A stretch of DNA of 64,000 nt, from positions 11,830,414-11,894,413 of the forward strand of contig CM036762.1 in NCBI GenBank assembly GCA_020796225.1, in the 5' to 3' direction. The stretch's first letter is position 1, and each line of letters begins with the position of its first letter. This document shows, piece after piece, positions 1 to 11,193 of this stretch. A program made the position numbers and the translations under genes. Origin of the DNA: Arion vulgaris. Its lineage: Eukaryota > Mollusca > Gastropoda > Stylommatophora > Arionidae. The notes under the pieces were generated by a model that had not been told where the DNA came from, ran no database searches, and worked only from the letters and a program-made list of their open reading frames with translations.

Positions 1-594
1 AGAATATTTTCTGTGATATCTTGCTTTGTTATTTTAATTTTTGTTTGTTTTATTTATCAGAATGTACTTTGTTTAGAGTTTAAGCAAAAAACCATCAATG
101 GTATTTTAATGGGTGGATTTTCTGATACTGAGCGATATAAGCAGGACATCAGAAACGGATTGTTCAATTTATTCTTCGATCTCATGAATTATATGACTGG
201 AATCGTACCCATTGTTCTCGTGTCTCTCGGTTCTGCTATTATTGGTGTACAGGTCCGTATAATTACCAACAGGCGCAGACAACTGGCATCTGGTAAAGAC
301 TCTAACAATAACAAGTTGTCCTCCAACAAAACAATATCAAAAACAACAAAAACTTTACTCAGTGTTTGTATTCTGTATATTTTTTCTAACGGAGTAGGAT
401 TTTGTATTGTTTACATCAGTAGAATACCAGTTTTAGAGAAGGATATATCGGTACCGATGGTATTAGATTTAGTTACAACGTTGATACTTTGTATTAACTG
501 TATTGGTAACTTTATTATCTATGTGGCAGTTAACAAAACCTTCAATTACACAGACATAAACATGTGTTGTTTGTTCAACAAGAAATGTTATTGA
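1..594 (+). CDS. Rhodopsin-like (class A) GPCR, C-terminal part, TM4-TM7
   Basis: The frame is open from base 1 to TGA at 592-594, so the start lies outside the window. The reading is a hydrophobic TM4 (about bases 10-66), a long second extracellular loop, TM5 (about 180-265), a basic Ser/Asn-rich third cytoplasmic loop, TM6 (about 350-425) and TM7 (about 460-545). TM7 ends in GNFIIY followed by VAVNKTF, the variant of the NPxxY region common in invertebrate chemosensory and peptide-type receptors. It ends with a short Cys-containing tail (MCCLFNKKC), possibly palmitoylated. A polypyrimidine tract and CAG end at base 60, but translation through 1-60 gives a plausible TM4, so I treat it as coding, not as an acceptor. 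The ligand is unknown. The call as a GPCR is fairly firm; the subfamily is inference. Confidence 0.75.
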   Translation, partial: RIFSVISCFVILIFVCFIYQNVLCLEFKQKTINGILMGGFSDTERYKQDIRNGLFNLFFDLMNYMTGIVPIVLVSLGSAIIGVQVRIITNRRRQLASGKDSNNNKLSSNKTISKTTKTLLSVCILYIFSNGVGFCIVYISRIPVLEKDISVPMVLDLVTTLILCINCIGNFIIYVAVNKTFNYTDINMCCLFNKKCY

Positions 595-1247
595 TATGCA
601 TAGACCTATTGTTGCTTACTTCAAAAAATAGCTTGACACAGAGCGATTTCTTCCTATCCTCACTTGTACAATGAAAAGGGAGAAAGGTGCAATATTTGGA
701 TGTGTGATTCAATAATCTTTATTGCCATTTCATTAGAGTTGTTATAACACTAAATCTAGACTTGATTGTGCATTTTGTAGTCACATAATATTGCACTATC
801 ATCTCACACAGAAACAAGATGATTTTCCGACATTGCAAATGAAACCTTTTTGGCACTTGTTAAATTCTTCGAAAATATAAGAAAAGACGTTCAAGTTTAG
901 AAAACTTAACGTTCATTCTCATATGTTGTGTAGATATTTGTTTGTTTGTTTTCTAACCGCCAGGAATTTTGGGAATATTTCGCATTTTTTCTGTTTTGCA
1001 AGGGAATGGGGATGTAAGGGGGTGGTAACTTGTCTCTTTTTAAGACCCCGAAATCTCCAACAACTCTAGGCGTGTTGTGCTATGTTTAGTGTCGTGGACA
1101 CTCCTACTCAGGTAGAGTCTATTGGTGACCACTGCAATACTCTCTTTTTTTCTATCGCAGAAGTTGCTCTATAAACATCAATCGTTGACCACGCTTGGCA
1201 ATCTACACGTGATTATAGTCCGGGAACTACCTCAGCGATTGTTCTAG
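595..1247. other. No gene seen; GPCR 3' flank
   Basis: AT-rich sequence downstream of the receptor. No open frame or recognised repeat. Confidence 0.5.
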
Positions 1248-1655
1248 AACATGGGTTCCCAAAGTGGGCAATACCGCCCCCCAGTGGGCGTTGAAGCTTT
1301 CCAGGGGGGCGATTGTGGGTTCAGAAGCATTTGGGGGGAGTTTTATTTCGTGATTCTGCGATCGAATAATCATTACAAATTTGAATTCTGCATTTTACAT
1401 TATCTTATGCCCATCTTACACGATCCATTTTTTCATCAATTTTCTATTTCATGTATACAATCATTTGAAATTTGACCATGTATGACAGAAATGCATATCA
1501 ATGTTCTATGTCCTAGTGAAAATAGAGCATGTATATATATATGCAGGGAAGTGGACGTTGGTGAACGGTTATAATGGGATGGTGGGGGGCGTTACCAAGC
1601 TACGTCGTTCAAAGTGGGCCGTGGGCTGAAAAAGTTTGCAAATCTTTGTTCGAGA
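1248..1655 (+). mobile_element. hAT-like MITE, copy 1
   Basis: It starts with GGTTCCCAAAGTGGGC and ends in a diverged inverted form of the same end. A second copy lies inverted at 40878-41335 and shares the GC-rich ends and an AT-rich centre (both contain GACCATGTATGACAGAAATG). The ends resemble hAT-type non-autonomous elements. No coding capacity. Confidence 0.6.
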
Positions 1656-1814
1656 ACAACCACCCATTGACCACGCTATGTGACCATTGTGTGATTTTCG
1701 CCATATAAGTTACTGAGCGATCTACTGTACGGACAAACGAAATGCGTTCGCTCAAACCACCAATTTGTGCTGTTTTTGACATACTTTTTTTTTATCTAAG
1801 TCAAGGAACGTTCG

Positions 1815-2720
1815 CAGTTCTTGACGTCGTCCTGCTCGTGTACGACGATTGCGTGCATCGGCCTTTACCAATGTATGGGTTTGTACGACCAGACAAACGT
1901 TGACATTATCGGCCTTACTTTTCTAGCCACGGTGAGTTTATTCCGGAATAAGAAGATTCTCAGCCGTTTCGAGACGCGTGTCGGCACTTGGCAATTTGCA
2001 ATTTCTACTCTGCATTATCCTCCGCGGACAACACTGGACTGGAGGTTTACGTTAATAATCCAGATGGACTTTTTTCGGCTCTAACAACGGAACTTAGATT
2101 TTGCGCTCACCAATATCACCTACCCCAACTTTTCCGGGGATGTTAGTTTTAACCCGGCACTAAAACGCAACTTTACATTTTGCATTCGTGCAACACTACC
2201 TTGCCCGGTTGTTCCAAGGAGGGCAGTTCCGTTAGGCACAAGGACACAATTTAACTTTGCGCTCTGCCAACCTTACCCAATAGGGGTATCTGTGCTTGGC
2301 CTCCGATTGGGAATTTATTGCAATCTTTCTTTATGTCGCCACGATACGTTACAGCGTTCTCAGAGACACTTGCCGAGAGCTGGCAATTATTTTGCCGCCA
2401 TTGACTCTGTGAGAATTAGTATCTGCTCACAGACGACTAGTAACATGTTATTTCTTACAGTTGTCGGCATATATTCAACTTTTCCATTAGACAAAGGCCA
2501 AAAGATGCGTGCAGTCATACATGATTTTGGACCTGTGTAACATGACTGTGCTTGAGCCTATACTTGTAGCTCTCCCTCGATTCCTACCCACGTATCCACA
2601 CTGCATCTTTTGTCTGTTTCCAGCGCCAACACGTGGAGGTTGGGTAAAATTTTGATCACTGCCAGCTTACCAATCCTGGCACAGCGTTGTCGCTTTTTGC
2701 TACTGCGGCCCCGTGTAGAT
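1815..2720 (-). repeat. LR1 long dispersed repeat, partial copy 1
   Basis: Shares successive blocks, in the same order, with 3790-5320 and 17930-19330. Examples are the stretch around CGGCCTTACTTTTCTAG and the closing block with GTAGCTCTCCCTCGATTCCT. The 3' end found in the longer copies is missing. Family identity is unknown. The short ORFs here are not conserved between copies. Strand is set by where the GAA-rich tail falls in the full copies. Confidence 0.6.
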
Positions 2721-2900
2721 CTTTTACATACATATATTTTTTAATAAATATTCTTGTCTGTACAAAAAAAATAATATATCCTCATCCTTTTGAATAAAAA
2801 AAGCAAAAACAATAACAAAACAAATAATACACTGGCACAACAAATATACACACAAATTTATTGGACTGTTCCTTCCTTCACCTTTTCGTCTTAATCGTCG

Positions 2901-2938
<38 letters not shown>

Positions 2939-3419
2939 TATCTATGTTTTAGTTATATCCTATTTGTATCTGGTTTGATATAAATATATAGAAAATATGT
3001 CTGGCTTTCACAAATATGTCCATTGTTGTCTTTCTGTCGTATTTATATTAATTGTTTCGAACGTCAGATCACAATCTCTCACATCTCTTTCCACGTTCTT
3101 CTTGTTTTCTATGTGCTTCAAGCTTTATTTCTCATCCGCTGTCCAACAAAATTATATCTCAGCCAATGACATACATGCCCTAGCCTCCTCCATCTTTGTC
3201 TTTTACAGATGACCTCCAATGTTTCACAGTTGCTCGTTTTTAAAGATCTGTATATGCTATTGCATTATGTGAGAACATTTGTAGAATTCTACTTAAAAAT
3301 GTATTTTGAAATGACTTCAGTTTTTTTAAAGTTGTGTGTTTTATTTTTATTTTCTAGCTCTCATTATTACATAATATCACTCACAAGACATTGTTTCTTT
3401 ATATTTTAAGTTTTTTTAA
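2721..3419. other. No gene seen; contains a (TA)n tract
   Basis: AT-rich. A (TA)n microsatellite runs from about 2902 to 2936. Two short plus-strand ORFs (2997-3212, 3209-3409) are hydrophobic and low-complexity and have no recognised motif. Confidence 0.5.
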
Positions 3420-3790
3420 AGATGTAATTCACTTGACTTTCAGAATTTGTTGAGCATGCCGAAAGTTTGACTTGTTTTCTGAATGTTCCCAATGATTTTC
3501 TCTACTGAATCAGTATCATGTGATACTGTGTTACCAATGTATACACAATACAACACTTCATACACACGTTCGTTTTGTAAAATAATGATTTAAATAAATT
3601 TGGTTATTTCTTACTACTTTTGTATTTACAATAACAATGTTGTCTTATTTCTTGAGCTGTTCTGAAAAGTGTATCTATTTTCGTTTGAACATCTTCGAAT
3701 CGACTGTCTAAATAACTAATATCGTCTGCATAATGTAAATCATTTGGTATTGAGGCAGATTCAGTTATAAACACATTAAGTATTGTGGCA
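3420..3790 (-). mobile_element. RTE-type LINE fragment, reverse transcriptase catalytic region
   Basis: Translated on the minus strand, this region reads HYADDISYLDSRFEDVQTKI, the reverse-transcriptase YADD motif with its usual following helix. A downstream segment contains VSHDTDSVEKIIGNIQKTS, which matches the 'GSTVS..GG...DI..RI.KA' block that follows it in RTE-type elements. It is truncated at both ends and has internal stops or frameshifts. Confidence 0.65.
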
Positions 3791-5320
3791 GATCATTCTT
3801 CTTCTTCTTCTTTTCGATCGTTCTTCTCGGCCATTTTGATCATTCTTTGATATGTAAACAGCGTTTGCCAAGAATGGTTAGAACGTTGCGCCCGCGTTAA
3901 GCCCCGACTAGTGTAGAACAAGTGCATCCGGCGCTTTTCCGCGCTTTTCGGCCTTCGGAAATGTTCGAGTCAGTCATGCCGGCAGTCACACACTTTCCAG
4001 ACATCCTGAGTACCTTTCTCTTTAATGATCTGTTTATCACCGTATATTTAGGCTTGGATCTACGCCAAAGAGCATTTTGTACTTTGCAACTTTTATGACT
4101 AAGCATGGAGTTTCTTTTTGCATCGTATGAAGAGCACTCTTTCATGATCTTTTTAACTCTCCATATTATGGTTTCGATTTACGCCAAACAGCATTTTCTA
4201 CTTTGCATTTTTTTCTGACAGGGTGTTGTCGCTCTGATTTAGGAACATTAACAACCATTCTAGGGCTAGTTAGAGCGGTCACTTGTCGACTGCTTCGTGC
4301 GTTCATTGCTCTTTAACGAGTATTTTATTGCCGTATATTTGGGCTTTATGATCTTCGCCTAAGAGTATGTTCACACTATGCGCCCTTCTGACTATATGAG
4401 GTCGCTTGGATTAGGAACATGCTCAGCCATTAGGGACCCATAAGGTTGTCGTGCACCACGGCGTCCTTCTCGTGAAACACACCGTGAAAAGTGTCGGCAT
4501 TCGCCAATGTTTGAATTTAGACAGCCTGTCAAATTTGTACAATGTCAGCCTTACTTTTCTGAACATGTTGAGTTTATTCCAGATCAGGAACATTCTCACC
4601 TTTTTTTGAGGCGTGTGTCGGTTTTTGGCAATTTGCAGTTTTTACTCTGCATTTTACCTGGCTCCAGGAAATACTGTAATGGGGCTCCGTACAAATAATG
4701 TAGAGGGCCGTTTTGTTAGGCGCTATTAACGCACCTTAGATTTTGCGCTCTCCAAACATAACTACCCCGGATTGTGTAAGAACAACAGCACCGTGTCCTG
4801 TTGTTTCATGGAAGGGAGTTTCGTTAGGCGCTAAAACGAAACTTTGGAATTTGCGCTAGGCCAACTTTACCCAATATATATCTGCGCCTGGTCTCTTGTA
4901 CGAAGTTAACTGCAATCATCCATTATGCCGTCACGTCACGTTGCACCTTTTCCAGCGATCCTTACCGAAAGCTGGCAAAATAGTTGGGACCATTACTTCG
5001 AGGGGACGTGAATATGTTCTTCCTGACGACTCGTACCTTGTCAGTTCTCAAGATTTGTTTTTAATTTTTTCGCTTTTCCCATCGTCCGGGAGAGACGTGC
5101 AGAGACAGTCACTCGGTGATTCTTCTCGTCTGTCTTGCGCGTAAAACTCGTATAGCATAATTTCTCTTGCATCACTACTTATACCAGAGTAGCTCTCCCT
5201 CGATCCCTACCAGTTTAGCCAAATATGATCCTCTGTCTGTTTCCAGGGTCGCCCCGTTTAGGTGGTGTAGAATTTTGATTAGTACCAGCTCACTACTCCT
5301 GGCGCACTGTTGTCCCTAGA
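3790..5320 (-). repeat. LR1 long dispersed repeat, long copy
   Basis: One of the two longest copies (with 17930-19330). On the plus strand it opens with a CTTCTTCTTC run and a block resembling the reverse complement of the SINE C tail (GATCGTTCTTCTCGGCC). It closes with GTAGCTCTCCCTCGATCCCT and a block ending near TCCTGGCGCACTG. It is richer in GC than its surroundings, and no frame stays open. In minus orientation it would be a retroelement-like unit with a GAA-rich 3' tail. Confidence 0.6.
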
Positions 5321-5379
5321 ATTGTGCCTTTGACGCCTGTGACAGAACCAACTATAACGTTATTTAAAGTTGGTTGTGA

Positions 5380-5615
5380 TTGAATTAAGTGTCCTTCGAA
5401 TGCCTCTGCTGTTATCATAAATGATCTAATGTCTCTGTTGTTATCCTTTATGGTTCCTATGATCAGACAGTCGATTGTAAAAGTGGTGAAGGAATACAAG
5501 TCTGTCTAACTCCTGTTTTACCCAAGAAGCACTCTGTCACATAGCTAATGCAAACTACTTGACACTGGAAGTAAACCGTCATTAAAAAAGCTGAAATACA
5601 ACCATGCCATTTTAT
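5380..5615 (-). mobile_element. LINE reverse-transcriptase fragment, degenerate
   Basis: The minus strand contains GVRQTCIPSPLLQSTV, which resembles the GVRQGCxLSPLLF motif of LINE reverse transcriptases. A neighbouring frame gives NNRDIR in place of the usual NNRRGIRW-like segment. Heavily decayed. Confidence 0.5.
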
Positions 5616-5622
5616 AATCTTC

Positions 5623-6046
5623 TTCTTCGAACGCTCCATATAGACCACTTGTCATCTACTATGTGTGATTTGTATCTGATCTGAGCCTAAGAGCAAGTGT
5701 ACTTTGCGCCAGCTATGCGCCTTAAAGTAGGCATGCACATCCGATTTCTGCGCTGCTCTTTATTCTTCTTCTTCTTTACGTTCGTTCTTTACGACCAATT
5801 TTAATCACTCTCTGTGATATGTTTGATCTTTGCCAAGAATGTGTATACGTTGCATGTTGGTTTGGTAGACTCCTAAACGTATACATTTCTACACGTTTAG
5901 GACATGTGCATCCAATTTCAGCCAATCTGCTTTTTATTTACTGGGGTAGCATTCCTAGGGCCTACATCAATCGCGCCTCTTACGACATGCATTATAGGTT
6001 GCAGTGGTTCTATTCTTTGCTTTCCTTGCGGGACCCGACACCACAG
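5623..6046 (-). mobile_element. SINE B with a nested SINE C
   Basis: On the minus strand the order is SINE B head (GTGGTGTCGGGTCCCGCAAG, GGCATGTCGTAAGAGGC-like), then SINE C (about 5758-5930), then SINE B tail ending in GAAGAAGAAG. AATAAAAAGCAG and AATAAAGAGCAG lie on either side of SINE C and look like its target-site duplication. Other B copies are at 31963, 37093, 58649, 59867 and 60918; other C copies are at 44386, 46112, 52046 and 62767. Confidence 0.75.
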
Positions 6047-6224
6047 TAACGCCATTGTGAAATTATTTGTTTTGCTCATATTTACTTCTTATTGTTCTTA
6101 CTGAACCAAATAAACAAAGTTTACTGTGAAAAGTTCCTTTTTTTTTTAAAGTACTTCTTTTAATTTAATAAACTTCAATTGACATTGTTACTGCTTCAGT
6201 TAATTTTATATATTTTTTAGCAGT

Positions 6225-7092
6225 GGTTTCCTTTTCTTCGCTCGCTCGTTCTTTTACGGCTGTTTTTATCAGTCTAATGTGAAAATAAACAGGCCAAACA
6301 CCAAAATCTGGTGTACGTTCACATCCTTCAGTACCATTAGGAGCTCTGATGCTTGTCCTTCGGTGGTGTGTTCGATTTCAACCAGCGTTTACTGGGTTCG
6401 CTCTCCGTTAGCATTTTGCTGTCCCCAGCCAATTTGCAAAGAAGCTTGTTGATATTTTATTTTAGGGTAGTGATCCTTAGATGACCTGCCGTCCCGGGTT
6501 GATGAGCGTCATCTGCCCAGCTAACCGGTCCTTTTATGGACTACTTTTTGTGCCAACCGTCCAGTTTTGTGTACGAGTTGCTCCGCTAGCAGTTGATTGT
6601 CCCCAATCAAACTACAAGACAGCAGTAGTTCCGTACGAGTGGAAATGCGGACTGGCTTCACCCTCTGCAGTTTTCCAGTTTTCTGCACATTTAGGTTAGT
6701 CTCTCACCCTCACGCCTGTCGCTCCTGTCACGCGTGCCACGCCTGTCTCGCCTACCTCACCTGTCACACCTGCCTCGCCTGCCGTACCTGCCACGCTTTC
6801 TCCTCGTTACACCATGCCCTGTGCCCTGGTGCCTGCCTAACCATTTCTGTCAGTTTTCACCGTGCTCACGTTTGCCTTGGCTGTCCGGGCCTGGGGCTTA
6901 ACCAGTGCCCTCACCCCTGCGATGGGGCCAGGGTTTCGCCCTTTGTGGGCCCACCCGTGCATCGTTCGTATGCGGGTTCGCTCTGCCTTGGTGCAAGCCT
7001 CACCATCTCCGTCAGTTGTCACCGTGCTCACATTTGTCTTTAGGCTGTCCGGACCTTGGTCTTAACTCGGGCCCCCATCCCTGAGATTCGCC
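6225..7092 (-). repeat. LR1 long dispersed repeat, subfamily 2
   Basis: Closely matches 27170-28060 block by block, for example CAAACTACAAGACAGCAGTA and the preceding GTTGATTGTCC. The stretch 6713-6790 is a degenerate 9-bp repeat (GCCTGTCAC-like). It creates a spurious Cys/His-rich ORF. Short duplicated segments occur near 6863 and 7031 (minus-strand GTGAGCACGGTGAAAACTGA and a close variant). Confidence 0.6.
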
Positions 7093-7099
7093 CTATCTT

Positions 7100-7288
7100 G
7101 GTACTTGGAAAGAAAAGGGCTTCTCATGGCACAACAGGGAGGCTTTCGGAATCATTTATCTACAAAAGATCAAGTAACCTATATCGCCCAGGAAATCGAG
7201 GATGGTTTCAAGAAAAGAAACAGACACTGGCAGTTTTAGTAGATATGGAGAAGGCGTTTGACACAGTCTGGAAGGAAGGGCTAAGACT
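7100..7288 (+). mobile_element. Jockey/I-like LINE fragment, RT N-terminal block (composite, part 1)
   Basis: Two plus frames together give an RT N-terminal segment (HLSTKDQVTYIAQEIEDGF) followed after a frameshift by LAVLVDMEKAFDTVWKEGL. The second piece holds the DxxKAFD motif with the first catalytic Asp. It is cut at 7288, where the 3' tail of an opposite-strand copy begins. Confidence 0.65.
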
Positions 7289-9116
7289 GTCTCTCGCGTT
7301 CCCAGGCCTAGACTGATGAACCAACTTTTATTATGAATTTTACCGTGGTTTAAAGGGACTCCGTTCCTCTATACAGCTTTTCGCGAAGGTCTGTGTTTTT
7401 GGGCCATGTTTTTTTCTTATACCTGCTAACCGTTGACATTCTTGCAGAACGTGTTTTGCAGTCATGTTCGCCTTTTGCATGGGCGCAGGCTAGTTGTGCC
7501 GATTTTGGATTTGTTATACATGTGGGCTCGGAGCTTGTTGTGGCCGGTACGGAGGCGAATTATGGCAACTTGTTCACTACGAGAGAGCCATAGTATCCGT
7601 CGTTTTTGGTATATTGAGGATGGTCTTTTGTCCATTTGTCTCTGTAGTGCGAACCGATGGTTGTTCTGGCTTCCTCATAACTGATCTCGTGATCAGTCTG
7701 AGGTAGTCGTCCGCCTTCTTTTGCCAGTTTGTCGGCACGTTCGTTGCCATTTATATTACAGTGTGATGGAATCCACTGAATGACGGTACATTTGAGTGAT
7801 CGCGTTAGTTCATCGATGGTCATTTTGAGCTCAGTCATCTCTGTTTTACCTACGCTTTTGAGTGCCGTGATGACCGATAGAGAATCGATGAATATCACGA
7901 CCTTATTGCGAGAGGCGTCTCTTCTCTCTAGGATCATTTCGACCGCTGTCCTTATTGCATCTGCTTCTGCTCGGTAGTTATTGGAGTATTTGCCTGTGGC
8001 AATCGATTTTGTGACCGTAACTTTCTTTGATAGTTTAAGCACTATTCCTCCTCGACCATCACTGATTGCGTTCTTGGACGACCCGTCAGTGTACACATGC
8101 GTCCACTTTTTTTCAGGGTACTCGAATTCTATGTACTCTTCTGTGGCCGCTCTTCTTTCAAAGTTATCTTGTTGGCCTTTCTTTTGAATGCCTGGTATTT
8201 TTTCCCTTAGTTCCGGCATTTTTGTTTTCCCCGGCGGGCACTTATCAGTTGCCGGGATTGGTTTGGTTTTGCATTGTGCAAGGACCGGATGGTCTGCGGC
8301 AGTGCTTTCGCGATTTTTGCGAAGCTAGATCTCTGTACCCGCTTCTTTCGAATTCATATATTCGTTCGTGCATATGGTGGGAATCCAGCCGTTTAAGTTT
8401 TCCTGCTAAAACTAAGTCTTTTCTGTCCATTCGATCTGTCATTGGTTGGATGCCAGTGATTGTTTCCATCGCCTTGATAGGCGTGGAATTCATGGCTCCA
8501 GTGATAATGCGCATTCTGACTATACGGTTCTGACTGTTGGACACTTTGACGAATTGGTTTTTTTATGCATTGCTCCACGCTGCAATGCCGTACTCCAAGA
8601 CTGGTCGCACTCTACCGGAGTAGAGTGTTTTGAGCACTCGGGCGTTTGCTCCCCAAGTGGAGCCTGCGAGTTTACGCATCATCGTGAGCCTGTATCTCGC
8701 TTTGCCGTTGCATTTTCAATTTGAGCGCACCAAGTCAGTTTCCGATCTAGTGTGACTCCGAGTTACGTTGGAGTCTTGTTTTCTGGGAGATCTTAGCCAT
8801 TGACTTTAAGCTAAATTTTGTGAACCTGGTTGTTCTGCGAGAACAAAATGTAAGTGGTTTTAGACGCATTTATGCTCATATTTCACTTTTTTCTCCACAC
8901 TTCCAGGTTATTTAACGTAACTTGTAGTCGATCTGTTGCTGTGGGCATTGACTTTTCACTCGCCCATACTGCCAGGTCGTCGGCGTACATGGCAGAGTGC
9001 ACTCGCTCTGGTAGGCATGTAGCGATGTCATTGACAAAGATTAGGATAAGAGTTGGTGAGAGCACTCCTCCTTGGGTGACCCCTTGCTCTAGTGTGGCTT
9101 TCTCTAGATCCCTCGA
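7289..9116 (-). mobile_element. Jockey/I-like LINE, RT end + RNase H + 3' end (composite, part 2)
   Basis: On the minus strand, the RT region reads GVTQGGVLSPTLILIFVND and YADDLAVWAS (9122-8883). A thumb/connection segment follows (TLDRKLTWCAQIENATAK, then RIITGAMNSTPIKAMETITG). Next is an RNase H domain at 8219-7560 with YTDGS, the ExxA-type NNYRAEADAI, IDSLSV and WIPSHCNINGNERADKLAKE, so all four acidic or basic landmarks of RNase H are present. The 3' end runs into a short (GA)n tail at about 7289. Several frameshifts between blocks mean it is not functional. The 5' end is truncated within RT. Confidence 0.8.
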
Positions 9117-9520
9117 GATCAATTATGAGGAAGCCAGAACAACCATCGGCTGGCACTATAGAGACAAATGGACAAAAGACCATCCTCAATATAACAACAG
9201 TAACGGGTACTATGGTCTGTCTCTTAGTGAACAAGTTGTCATACTCCGCCTCCGTACCGGCCACAACAAGTTCAGCACCCACATGTTTCACAAATTTAAA
9301 ATTGGCACAACTAGCCTGTTCCCCTGCAAAAAGGTGAACATAACGGCAGAACATGTACGGCAAGATTGTCAACTGATAGCAGGTATAAGAGAAGACACCT
9401 GGCCCCATAACACAGAGCTTCGCGAGAAGCTGTACGGAGGAACGAGTCCCTTAAAACCACGGTAAAATTCATGATAAAAGTTGGTTGATCAATCTAGGCC
9501 AGGATCGCGAGAGGAGAGAG
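9117..9520 (+). mobile_element. Jockey/I-like LINE 3' end (composite, part 3)
   Basis: Plus strand. It begins at the RNase H C-terminus with ISYEEARTTIGWHYRDKWTK, also present in the opposite-strand copy. It continues through a Cys/His-poor tail (RLRTGHNKFSTHMFHKFKIG) to a stop at about 9463. The 3' UTR has CCACGGTAAAATTCATGATA and ends in GAGAGGAGAGAGAGA. Same family as 7289-9116, 12005-12640 and the 89-bp tail at 32160. Confidence 0.75.
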
Positions 9521-9687
9521 AGATTGCATAACGCGTCAGGTATATGTACGGTGGGACGGAATTCAAGAGACAGACTGAAAGGAAACTGAAACCAGAGTAT
9601 CTCAAGCAGAGCAGACCCGGTGTTATTTGTAGAGAGATCAAGTAGACATGGAAGATCTGACAGGCTAGTAGGGATTTTCTGGCAGGC

Positions 9688-9980
9688 ATATCTAGATGCG
9701 CGGTAGCGTAGTTGTTAGTGAACTCGCTTCTCAAGGCTAGTGGTCTGGGTTCAACTTCCGCAGTGTGAGTGGAATTTTCCCGACCGCAACGGCTCTCAGG
9801 TCGACCCAGCCTCAAGTGGGTACCAGACATGCTCTGGGAAAGTAACGGCGGCCGGCGTGATGCTGACCACATCATCCATCGTGTGCCGACGGTCAATGAA
9901 AATACAGGCCTAACACTGTATTGCCCTATATACCACGAGGTATGAAAGGGTTCCTTTACTTTTTTTTTATATCTAGATGC
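9688..9980 (+). mobile_element. tRNA-headed SINE E with 12-bp target-site duplication
   Basis: ATATCTAGATGC occurs at 9688-9699 and 9969-9980, a perfect 12-bp duplication. The ~269-bp body opens with a tRNA-like head, box A-like TAGCGTAGTTGTTAG and box B-like GGGTTCAACTT. The body contains GACCACATCATCCATCGTGT and ends in a T-rich tail. Confidence 0.8.
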
Positions 9981-10844
9981 AGGCTATAGTCAGTTGATCT
10001 GAGGCATAATAATCCTCAATCGTGAAAAACCCAGTATTTCGGCAGTATTTCGGAAACAGAGGATTTATCGAAATGTGTAACGTTCTATTAATAGCAACGA
10101 ACCGCATCACATGGAGATCTAACACCTCTGCCCTATGTGCCGTCTTTGGCAAGAAAGGAACAAACTAACTATCTATATCTAGATATTCAATAGTCAGTTA
10201 TTGCTGAGGATGAGAATCTCGATCTAGAGAAAATGTTCGGAGTAGCAAAGACCATGGACTTGTGAGTTGGATTGAGTTTGATTTTGTCTTCTTAGAACAG
10301 GGTATTTTTCTGTGACGCCCTGAGATCTCTCGAGAACTATTGATTTATGTATGATTGTTGTATCAATTCATGTTAATGATTAAGTTCACTGTAAGAATAG
10401 CTGATAGAGGAATTAAAGTTTGATTGATATTTATCACGTATTTGGTGAATTTATGATTTGATTTGGAGAGAGAGATTCTCTTGTTTTATAAAAGCATAAA
10501 TAAATAAAATAACATCAAGACACCTGTAGATAATCTTATTCTGGTATAGATACCTGTGGTGCCATGGCCAAACAATAGAATATCAAAAATATGCATCAAC
10601 CTTCTTCGGGGAGCTGTAGAGCCGTGACTCTGAAATAAGAATAACTTTTATCTCAGGTGTGCAGCTCTGATTAAATGTGCCGTTCCCAGGATAGGACAGG
10701 ATGACCGCCACACGTTAACAGGCTGATTTGGTTCCCTGACCAGAATTAGAGGCAGTTTAATAATAATAACATCACGCCTGCTTCAGTTTATGGTTTTTAA
10801 TGTGCGGTACCCAGGATAGGACAGGATGACAGCCACACGTTAGT
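9981..10844. other. No gene seen; one 43-bp sequence present twice
   Basis: CCAGGATAGGACAGGATGAC with its flanks, ending in CACACGTTA, occurs at about 10675-10717 and 10799-10842. Otherwise the region is AT-rich with no recognised feature. Confidence 0.5.
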
Positions 10845-11193
10845 AGAAGATCTCAGCTGCAGTGCACGAACTCCGTAGCACCGACGAGGTTCCGCGATGA
10901 AATTTTGAATATTGTGAAGATAGTTATGTAGGAATTAGATTGTAACTCTTTTCTAAAGAATTTTTACCGTACAGTGACTTTTCAGCTTGCTCTTCACGAT
11001 TTTGAACTGCCAGAGTTCAAAATGAACACCAGACCTACGTTTTATCGTCCATATTCGATAATACTAGGAACTCGATCTCACCTACACTTAGATCAGAAAT
11101 CCATGGAAAGGTGGCTCCACGAAGGAACGAACCTGGTATCTTTGGCACAAGAGACGAGCACTCAACCACTACGTCACTGAGAGCCCCTAATGA
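10845..11193 (-). mobile_element. tRNA-headed SINE A, minus copy
   Basis: Reverse complement of the family at 33430-33885. The head has GACGTAGTGGTTGAGTGCTC (A box) and ACCAGGTTCGTTCC (B box). The body shares GTGTAGGTGAGATCGAGTTC and GACGATAAAACGTAG with the plus copy. Confidence 0.75.

Noticed and set aside
13..60. Intron end before base 61 in the GPCR
   Set aside because: Although TTTATCAG looks like an acceptor, bases 1-60 translate to a good TM4 in the same frame.
6597..7043. Cys/His-rich ORF resembling a metallothionein
   Set aside because: Made by a 9-bp CCTGTCACG-type repeat within LR1 and not kept open in the sister copy at 27170-28240.
8854..9465. A 203-codon plus-strand ORF as a single gene
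   Set aside because: It runs across the junction of two oppositely oriented LINE pieces at 9116; only the right half matches LINE protein.
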